Positions 56,143 to 64,000 of a DNA stretch of 64,000 bases are shown one piece after another. Origin of the DNA: Asterochloris sp. CNOR1 (Eukaryota > Chlorophyta > Trebouxiophyceae > Trebouxiales > Trebouxiaceae); NCBI GenBank assembly GCA_963969365.1, contig OZ017755.1, positions 496,001 through 560,000 of the forward strand, in the 5' to 3' direction. Below the pieces are notes generated by a model that saw only the letters and a list, made by a program, of their open reading frames with translations, did not search any database and was not told where the DNA came from. The translations under genes and the position numbers were made by a program. Position 1 is the stretch's first letter. Each line of letters opens with the position of its first letter.

Positions 56143-59100
56143 ATGCTGCAGCAGATTGCAAGGCGTCTGACGAGGCAGACCTCAGCTGCACAGCAGTTGG
56201 TCACATGTGGCAACTGTCCAGCTCTTGACTTCATCCCCAGCAGTAGTGGCTTCAGCAACAGGAGGTGGCTGCACCTGCTCACTGCAACAGCTGTGGCAGC
56301 ATCAGCTCTCACACAAGATGTCCATGCTGAGCAACAGCAGGCAAGGGCCACGCCTGTCAACCCCATAGGCTGAGCTACAATCTGGTGTCACACTCCAAAC
56401 GCGTGCACAGTGCAATGGAAAGCCAAGCTGAAGCCCCAGTTTGTTTTGAGCATGTTACACACCTCTCATGTGCAGGAGGACACTGCAGAGGGCTGCCGAG
56501 CTGGTCAGGGCCAGCAGCGGTTTCAGGCAGCTCCCCAGCAAACAGGCGCGGCAGAGCCACAGCCAGCAGTCGGAGCTGGAGGCGCATCTGCAAGCGCCGG
56601 GGTGCCTGCCCCGGTGGGCAATGACATGACAGCCAAGTCACGGCTGTACACACGGAGAGCGCAGGAGCTCTACAAGAAGGTGAGACCCTTGCACAGGCTG
56701 TCTGCCACCCTCAGCATGCTCAGCCTCCTGGGGTGCTGTGGCAGTGCAGGTTCAGGTGGCGGAGCATTGGCACAGGGGGTAGCTCTGTGTCAATGATCTG
56801 TTGCTGAGAACCCTGCCTGTGCTGTGCAGCAGCCATTGGAGCAGACAGAGGTGTTTCTGCAAGGAAGTGATGCAGGCGTCTGGGTGGCTGGCAGCTGGGG
56901 TAGGCCTCTGCACAGTTGCTGATGCAATGCCAGGCTGTGTGCAAGGCGGACGAAGCTGCAGACGTCTGGACTGTGTTGTGCAGTTGACTGCAAGGTCATG
57001 GCATGCTTCTTGGAAAATCCCATGATGCAGCTTTGTCTGCTGCAAGTCAAGTTGAGCCTTTCAGGCGGTGTGTGCGCCAAAGCCAGCTTGGCTGCCATGT
57101 GGATTGTTGAAGCAGGAGCAAGAGGTGCACCAAACTCGCTTTACCACCATGCATGAGGCCAAACTAGGGTGGCCTCAGCGTGGACACGCCTCCTGCAGGG
57201 TGACTTGAAACATGTTGGGCCCTCTTCAAGGAGGCTGTGCATCAGGCCCGGCTGAGCTGCTGAGAGCTGTGAGGCAGCCTGGGGTGCTGAAACTGGACAT
57301 GCACTGTGCAGGGTGACGGGGGCAAGGCAGAGCACTTCTTCAGGAGAATGCGCTGCATGTCCGGGGTGCTTAGCATGCTCTTGCACAGTGCAGGGGGACT
57401 GGAGGGAGGCAGAGGCCTTCTTCAGAGAGTCCAGTCAGCTGGCCAGGCAAGGGTTTGGAGACAGCGACCCCCACTTTGCCGCTACCCTCGTGAACCTTGC
57501 AGAATTCCTACGGGTGCAGAGGCGCTACCAGGAGGCTGAGCCCTTGTACAGAGAAGTGGGTTTATGTATTTCTCCCGTAGGGCGTCGTGTGCAGATGCAT
57601 ATGTGCCTGCATTAGGCCACCTTCCTCTGCTGACATCACAAAGCAGTCTGGCATTGGTCATGATGTCCACTGCAGCTGCCTCTCTGCATGTTGCCATGTG
57701 TCCAGCCAGCTTGTTTCAATGCTGCATGCTCTGCCACTGACAGGCTGCTGCAGCTGCTGCTCTGACAGTGACTAGGATGTTTGCCTGGTATTGAGACTGA
57801 TGCTTTGCTGATGTAGGCGGTGGCCAGTCTGAAAGATACATATGGCAGCAGTGACATTCGCTATGCCACAGCTGTGCACTGCCAGGCTGGCAATGCTGAG
57901 CAGACAGCAATGCAAGCAGCCACAACTGAGGAGGCAAGGCAGGAGGGCTTGGCAGCAGCAGGCCGATTGTATGAGATTGCCCTTCAGGTATGTGCTTGAG
58001 TTTCAACCACCTGCTTGGTGCTTATCTTGGTGCTGTGCAGAGTCGAGTTGCGGATTGTGAATTTCCTGGCAATGCTTACTCTCAGCCCCCAGCAAGTAAT
58101 GCATGCAGCATCAGGTTGCCGCAGCCAGTGCCGGTCAGGTGAGCAGGCCCATCGCCTCAATCCCCAACTACACATGGTTCAGCAGGCTGTTCAGTCTGTC
58201 CTTGCAGGACCCCAGGTTGCACTGGCCTCAGGTGTGCTGTAGGCAAAGCGCGGCGCCCTGGGGAGTCGGCACGAAGCCCTGATTCCGACCCTGGCGCAGC
58301 TGGTGTCTGTGCGCCGAAAGCTGGGGCAGCAGGATGCCGCGCATGACCTACTGCTGGAGGCGGCCAGCATTCTGTGCGAGCAGGGGCCTGACTCCCTCTC
58401 AAGTGAGTGTCAATCTGACTGCTGTAAGTCACCTGTGTTTGGGCTGTAGCTTGACCTGGTCTGGCAGATGGCACGCCATGTGGCTGGAAAGAGAACAAGA
58501 CCCCATTCTGGTCTCACTGTCTCTGGAGCCAGTCCAGCTGTGGGCAGCATCCAGACATGTGCACCTTGCTTGCAGGAGTGTCATTGTGGACTTGCTGTGC
58601 TGCAGGGCATGCGCAGCTTGTGGCCAGGCTGGCTGGGCAGCTGGGAGATGCAGGCATGGTGACAGAGGCTGAGGTTCTCCTGCAGCAGCTGTTTGCTGCT
58701 GTCCAGGCTGTCAAAGTGAGGCCGGGGCTGCTGCTTTGCTTGTGGCACAGCAGTGCGCCAAATCTGGCAGACTTCTGCCTGATCTGCTGCACTTCAACGA
58801 AGTGGCAGCAAGTCCCTGCACTCACGTACGAAGCCCTTTGTCTGCAAGTGAGAAGGACTAACGTGGCTGATCCAGACGTCTGTCTTGCATGACTGGGGCG
58901 CTTAGAGCACAGCATAGGCAGCTCTGCCTGTGCGCGACATCTCATGTCGCGGCATGGTTGCATATGGTCCAGACCTGGAATGCGCAAGGTGTCTCAGGGC
59001 TTGAACCCATGTCCACCTCACAGCAGAAGTCTCCAAGCACCCCATGTGACTGCGCAGGGGCCGGAAGACCCGCAGGTTGTCTTAGCTGCCGAGGCGCTTG

Positions 59101-60762
59101 CACAATTGCTCGGACATCACACAGAGCGCCTTGGGGAAGCAAGGAGTCTGCTGCAGAAGGCACTGGAGGTCAGCATGGTGAGTGTGACCCTCCGGTGCTG
59201 CCTTGTGCTGCTGACAAGCCCCATCAGCCTATGTGGCAGCTGAAGCTGCACCCGAGCCGTTCTGGGGCGAGCACTTCACTGTCATGCTGCCTCGTGCTTG
59301 TCTTGGAGCAATTTCCACTAATGGCTAGCGCTGCACCAAGCTCACTCTGGCTGCTGTGTCACCTCTGCCTGGCGCCCCAATCATTGTCTCAGTTCTGCAA
59401 AGCATGCAAAGCATGAGCGGCAAAGTCTTCAGAACACCCCTTGGAAAGGGGTACACCTAGCAAGCACCCAAGCAGCTTGCCATACAATTCAGGCTGTGGC
59501 CAAGGAAGGCTGGGGCGCTCTCCCAGCCCTGCTTGCCTACAACGACCAATGAGATGTGATTCACGCTGCTGCAGAAGAGGCACAAGTCCACAGACAGCAG
59601 GATTATGGGCTTACAGATGCAGCTGGGTAATTTGGAGTGCAGGATTGGCCGCAAGGACCCCATAGGGTCTCAAAGGTGAGCTCCTCTTGTAATGAGGGTC
59701 TCTCCTGAACCATTCATCTGGGTCTGCCTATGCTCAAAGATGGTGGCTGCATGATGGGCCTGGCAGCAGTGCAATGCAGTGCATCTGCAAGAGGGGAACA
59801 TCTGGGAGACGACGTAGTTTGCTTTCCACAGACTGAAGCGGACTTGCCTGCTGTGTTGTGCAGGGCCTTTAACATTGCGCAGAGTCTTGCTGGGGCCCTT
59901 CAAATCACCCTGACATCCACGGAGCAGCTTTTGCGTGGCCCAGAACAGTCAACCAGCAGCTGGCTGCCTTTCAGCAGCAAGCCTCATGCTGCAGAGCGCG
60001 TGCATCGTGCGGTGAGACATGGCCTTGTGTTGCCGTCTGTATGGCAATATGCTTGCCTCCATGTGCCAGCCAAGCTCCCACATCAGCTGTCTGAAAAGCT
60101 GTTTGCTGATGGGCTTCTGCCTGCATGAGTATCTACCAGTAACCCTGTCTAACTGAAGCTGCTCTTCTTGCGCAGCAAGCCTTCTTGCAGAGTGTGATGC
60201 TGCGAGTCATGCTGTACCAGTGCACCAGGCTTCAGGCCAAGGCAGAGTTACAGCTTGGACGCACAACAGATGCAGAGGCCTCTCAGCGGAAGGCGCTCAA
60301 CTATGTGGACCCTGCTGCTGACCTGCCTGTGCAGCATCTTCTGGTGGAATGGCGGACGTGGTCAGACCCTGGTGAGCTTTGCTTCTGTCAGCAAGAATCG
60401 CCGCTGTTTGCCGCAAATGCTAGCCAGCATCAGCTGTCAGGCTGTCAGTCACCCCACTTTCTGTGGCAGGTGACCCAATCCTTTATGAGCTTCTGGAAGC
60501 CCCCTTTAGCAACTACCGCGCTGCACAGAAGGATGCTGTGGTAGTGCTCTATATGACTCTGGCCAAGCAGGCTGCAGAAGATGAGCTGTCTGAAGACAAG
60601 CAGAAGGCGCTGCAAGCTGAGCTTGCAGATCTGCAGGCAAAAGCAGACAGCATTTCTGCTACCCTCCCAGAGTCAGACACTTGGCGCCTGCAGCATGCCA
60701 TTGAGGAGTCGAGACTTGCCCAGCAATCTGATGAAGACATGAAACATTGCGACGCATCATAA
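56143..60762 (+). CDS. TPR protein gene A, right copy (apparently intact)
   Basis: Start ATG 56143. Exon 1 (56143-56340) encodes an organelle-targeting-like leader (MLQQIARRLTRQTSAAQQLV) and a hydrophobic stretch LLTATAVAASALTQ. The intron 56341-56475 begins GCAAGG (GC-AG). Exon 2 (56476-56679) ends AKSRLYTRRAQELYKK. TPR exons: 57394-57555 (DPHFAATLVNLAEFLRVQRR, YQEAEPLYRE) and 57817-57987 (AVASLKDTYGSSDIRYATAV). Then come LIPTLAQLVSVRRKLGQQDA, DAGMVTEAEVLLQQLFAAVQ, ERLGEARSLLQKALEVSM, LQMQLGNLECRIGRKDPIGS, RLQAKAELQLGRTTDAEASQ and a final coiled coil LQAELADLQAKADSISATLP, stop at 60762. The repeats resemble kinesin-light-chain-type TPRs. A TPR adaptor in mitochondrion or plastid is plausible; the exact role is unknown. 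Confidence 0.72.
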
Positions 60763-61600
60763 TCTGAGAGACTGCAGTACATTGAAGCTGGTCCAGGTGG
60801 GGGGCTGGCATGTTACATAGGCTGACTGGCATTGCTGCACAATCCAGAGTGGGCACGTGAGCTTGGTTCAGCAGTGAGATATGAGATGAAGGCCAGCTGA
60901 ATGAGGTACTCGTATCACCAACTTCCATGAATCTTGCCCAAAACATCAAATGTGGCCATAGTGCATGGCTGAACACAGTAGCCTGCAGTGTATCATGCAG
61001 ACCCTCCTGCTGGAAGGACCATCTAGCAGCGTGCCAGCAGGCTGTCAGCCTAAGCGCACCTGTGGAGCACAGCAGATGGCCTAGCTATGCACGGGCTGCT
61101 TGAAACCAGCCCTTTTAAGCTCATGGGCGCCCACACAGATCCACCTGCAGCTGGCGGGCCCCAGAGGAATTACACTGTCTGGTGGACTGCTGCCAGAGCT
61201 TGTTTGTGCTCTATGTTTGATGTCTCCGATGAAGAGGCTGCTTATACCCAGACATGGCAAAGGTGGGCCAATGTCTGCATGAGCACCCCGTAGCCCCTCA
61301 AGTACAGCAGGCCTGGTCAAGCTGCCTTGCCTCTCGGCAGGTCTGCTGCCAGCTCGAGTAGCAGGAATGCCTCTGGTCAGCCCCTTCTTGGCCAGCTGGC
61401 TGCAAGCCGCACTTCATGCAACAGGACTCCACAGTGCATGCCGGCCAGGCAGGGCATTTAGGGGGCCAGGCTTGCATATGGTCTGGGCAGTAGCATGTGG
61501 GCTCTGCCACAGTTGACGACCACTGATCTCGTGCCAGGTGCCATACCTTGCAGGACTTCATGGGGTGAAGCGCCAGAAGCCCACACGTCTGAGAGAGTAA
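60763..61600. other. Spacer between gene A and block B, right side
   Basis: About 0.84 kb with repeat R2 (61108-61226) and no supported gene. The open frame 61087-61293 covers R2 and is not convincing as a protein. Confidence 0.5.
61108..61226 (+). repeat. Dispersed repeat R2, copy 2
   Basis: Resembles the reverse complement of 22935-23055. It lies in the spacer just before duplicated block B. Confidence 0.7.
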
Positions 61601-64000
61601 AGGGCTTTGCCCTGCGTGTCACCTTTCTTCAGCGTGATCTGTCACCACTGCAGGGCTGCACCTGCAGCTGCCCCACTGCCTGCAGCATCATGCTTGGACT
61701 GGCACTTGCAGCCGGGACTGTCAACTGCAGCTCACCCCTGCCCTGCTCTGCTGCGACACCCTGCCCCTGGTGCCACCCCACCCCTGCCCTGTTGCAGGTC
61801 CTGAGCCATCGTCATGCCTGCCCAGCTGCCACTCCTCCAGCCTCCCCTTGCTGCCTCACTGGTTGTATTGCAAGATGCTCTTGTCAACTCCTGCATCATA
61901 GCTGCCGCTGTTGTGCCAGGGTCAGGCATGGCATACTTAAACCTCAGGATAATTGGGTCTGCTGCCAGGTGAGGGGCATATCGTCTCAGTCAGCGCTCGA
62001 TCAACGGTCAGTGGCCACAAAAAGCTCTTTGACCACCTGCCTTTAACATTATCATTAGACGGTCAACAACCATACCGGCAATCAGGCGCCGTCTCATCGC
62101 TCTGGAGTGGCTTGGTCACTGTGCCGGAGCACAATGCTAGCCTATATCAAAAGAATGTTGAACAGCGGTGAGCTTTGCCATCCATCTGTTTCTGATGAGA
62201 TGCCTGCACTGGTACACGTGCGCTGCTGTTGCACTGGTACTCATCAGGAAGAGCATTGCATGCAGGGCTCTGGCCGGGCACCTCAACAAAAACCAAGTCC
62301 ACAGGCAGCCCATCTGCGCCTGCTACCATAGCTGACGTGCCCTGCCCAGTGGCTGCAGTGGTGAGTCCGAAGCAGCTCTGCCATGGTCCCCAGCCACCCA
62401 ATTGTTCACATCACTGCATGACCTGCAAGGCCAGCCCATCCTTATTGCATGGTGGACTCTGCTGCATGGGCGGTCCCATCAGATGCCCAGCACAGACCAA
62501 GCCCCCGGCGGGCATCCTGTGCAGGGTAGTGATACGGCCACAGTGGAGGCCTGGGCAGACGGCGGCCTGGTGACAGGGGCCTCCCTGTTCAGCGCTGTGT
62601 TCCAGCAGCCTCAGATGCCCTTCTCTGGGGTCGAGTTCTGTGGGCCAGGCTACAAGGCGGTACTTGTTGTACCGAGGTGAGGCTTGTCTGAAGCAGCATG
62701 GATGCTGCTTCAGGTGGACATATCTGCGGCATGCATGAGTCCTGCTGTTGCGCCGCCATGGCCGGCTAGCTCACCCTTTGAGCTCTGTGCTGTTGCTCAC
62801 CAGATGCTTGTCTGCCACCAGATTGAAGCTGGCCTTGATGCAAGTCCACCTGATTTCATCACTGCTAGATTCACTGAGTCCTCACCTGCCACCTTGGGCT
62901 GAAGATCACCTGCAAGCCAAAATGGTGCCCAGCTCTCCCCTGCACGGCATTGGACTGCACAGAATGGTGGAGTGTTGGCCAATTTGCAATACACCACTTG
63001 TGGCTTGCTCACCCCAGCTGGGCCGTTCTTGTCTTGGATTCAGTCTTGGTGTGCACCAGACCAAAGACAGCGCTCCCCAGGGGATTGTTGCTCAAGTGAC
63101 ACGTACAAGATGGTTCTGACATACTTCGAGCCTCAGGTGCCCTCCTCCACCAGGCTGAGCCCTCCTCCCTGCTGCACTGCAGGGAGCCACTTGTGGCTGA
63201 ACCCTCTGCAGCCGAGGCCTGCGCCGCGCTGGTCACCTTCCATGCGGGCAGGCGCGTGGAGGCCACCGCCCTGCAGTTGGACCCGACGGGCTTTGGGTTT
63301 CTGAGGGGCGTGATTGCGCTGGATGCTGCCACTCCCATGGCGGTGCTGCTGCAGTGCTGGAACCTGCAGAAGGTGGGCTGTGAGTAGTGATGCGTCGTGC
63401 TGACAAGAGAACTGCACAGCATGCTGCTTTTGTGCCCCCAGTAGAGACGCTGCAGATAAGGAGCTGAGAAAGAGTAAGCTCTACGCAAACAGGGGCTTGT
63501 GCTGACAAAGGGGGTTGCATGGGATGCGGCCCTGCCTGCTGCCACTGGCAGAGCTGAGAAAGAGCACAGAGTTCAGGAAGGTGAGCTGTGGTGGCGTGCA
63601 TGGAATGGCATACTGCAGCCGATGTGCCTGGGTGCCCCCCAACCCCTTGGTAGCACTGCTGCAGGCAAAATCCTTGGGCAGGCTAACATCACATTTGTGA
63701 AATTGAAGCTCCCGCTGACGGGCATCTTGCTCGTCAAATGGGGCACAGCATGTCGCTGCTGCTCAGTTTGCACCTTTTCCCAAAGGGGCAACGGTAGGTG
63801 TGCTCCGATACTAGCCGCAGGACAAGTGAAAGCACCCACAGGCTGAAGCTGGCACACAGCTTGCAGCCAGTTGCCTGAGCGACTGGCATGCCGTGCACGT
63901 CACTCACCTCTGTTCAACTGTGAGTACAAGCTGTGATTTGGCAAATGACATTGCGCCATGGCTGCACTGAGGAGCCAACACCTGTTTCACCTCAGCACAC
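61600..64000 (+). CDS. Duplicated block B, right copy: unknown protein, runs off window
   Basis: Opposite-orientation counterpart of 13380-15890. The exon ending near 62168 encodes LFDHLPLTLSLDGQQPYRQS and TVPEHNASLYQKNVEQR before GTGAGC. The exon ending near 62677 encodes DTATVEAWADGGLVTGASLF, SAVFQQPQMPFSGVEFCGPG and YKAVLVVPR. The exon near 63185-63375 encodes EACAALVTFHAGRRVEATAL, GFGFLRGVIALDAATPMAVL and LQCWNLQK; here the frame stays open, unlike the left copy. A further exon near 63660-63740 encodes GQANITFVKLKLPLTGILLV. Similarity continues to base 64000, so the unit is longer than the window shows. I do not recognise the family. Confidence 0.6.

Noticed and set aside
1-64000. tRNA or rRNA genes
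   Set aside because: Scanning for T-arm (GGTTCGANTCC-like) and rRNA signatures gave only isolated partial matches with no cloverleaf context.

Overview
The window looks like nuclear DNA of a green alga, most likely a trebouxiophyte-type chlorophyte. Genes are split into many short exons by GT-AG introns whose acceptors are very often CTGCAG. The gene set is plant-like: a THF1/Psb29 homologue, a PSA3-like photosystem I assembly factor, an HP30/TRIC-type Tim17/22/23 protein with a SAM domain, an SRT1/SIRT6-class sirtuin, an HDC1/RXT3-type histone deacetylase complex subunit, a cytosolic-type pyruvate kinase and a Tctex1 dynein light chain. I saw no rRNA, tRNA, CRISPR array, transposase or reverse transcriptase. 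Exon calls come from reading splice sites and frames by eye. Long open frames on the opposite strand of GC-rich exons are mostly shadows.

Layout, left to right. 1-1966: LRR protein (-), running off the left edge. 2.8-7.6 kb: TPR protein gene A, left copy (-), bracketed by two direct copies of a dispersed repeat. 7.6-13.3 kb: exons of unrecognised coiled-coil protein(s) (-), with a 60-75 bp tandem repeat. 13.4-15.9 kb: duplicated block B, left copy (-). 15.9-17.1 kb: BCS1-like AAA ATPase core (-), abutting a small secreted-protein gene (-) at 17.1-18.1 kb. 19.8-20.9 kb: RING/TRAF-type zinc finger gene (+). 21.1 kb: a perfect 74-bp palindrome. 21.4-22.7 kb: acidic coiled-coil gene (-). 23.7-25.5 kb: Fringe-like GT31 glycosyltransferase (+), whose seven exons join in frame. 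26.7-30.5 kb: sirtuin (-), divergent from an 85-aa coiled-coil gene (+). 32.4-40.9 kb: pyruvate kinase (-), divergent from a Tctex1 light chain gene (+). 42.1-44.8 kb: Tim17/22/23-SAM gene (-). 45.2-47.0 kb: PSA3-like (+). 47.9-51.3 kb: THF1 (+). 51.7-55.5 kb: HDC1/RXT3 (-). 56.1-60.8 kb: gene A, right copy (+). 61.6-64.0 kb: block B, right copy (+), running off the right edge.

Two things stand out. First, at least four genes (sirtuin, pyruvate kinase, Tim17-SAM, HDC1) carry, inside introns, serial degenerate tandem copies of the neighbouring exon edge together with its splice site. In the sirtuin the same exon has such copies on both sides, and the whole 861 nt stays free of stops. Second, blocks A and B occur twice in opposite orientation but with their order swapped, so this is not a simple inverted repeat. 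Five introns (one shared by both gene A copies) appear to use GC-AG borders with the donor GCAAG. THF1, PSA3 and probably HP30/TRIC act in or on plastids (organelle import for the last). The sirtuin and HDC1 both belong to histone deacetylation but are not adjacent.
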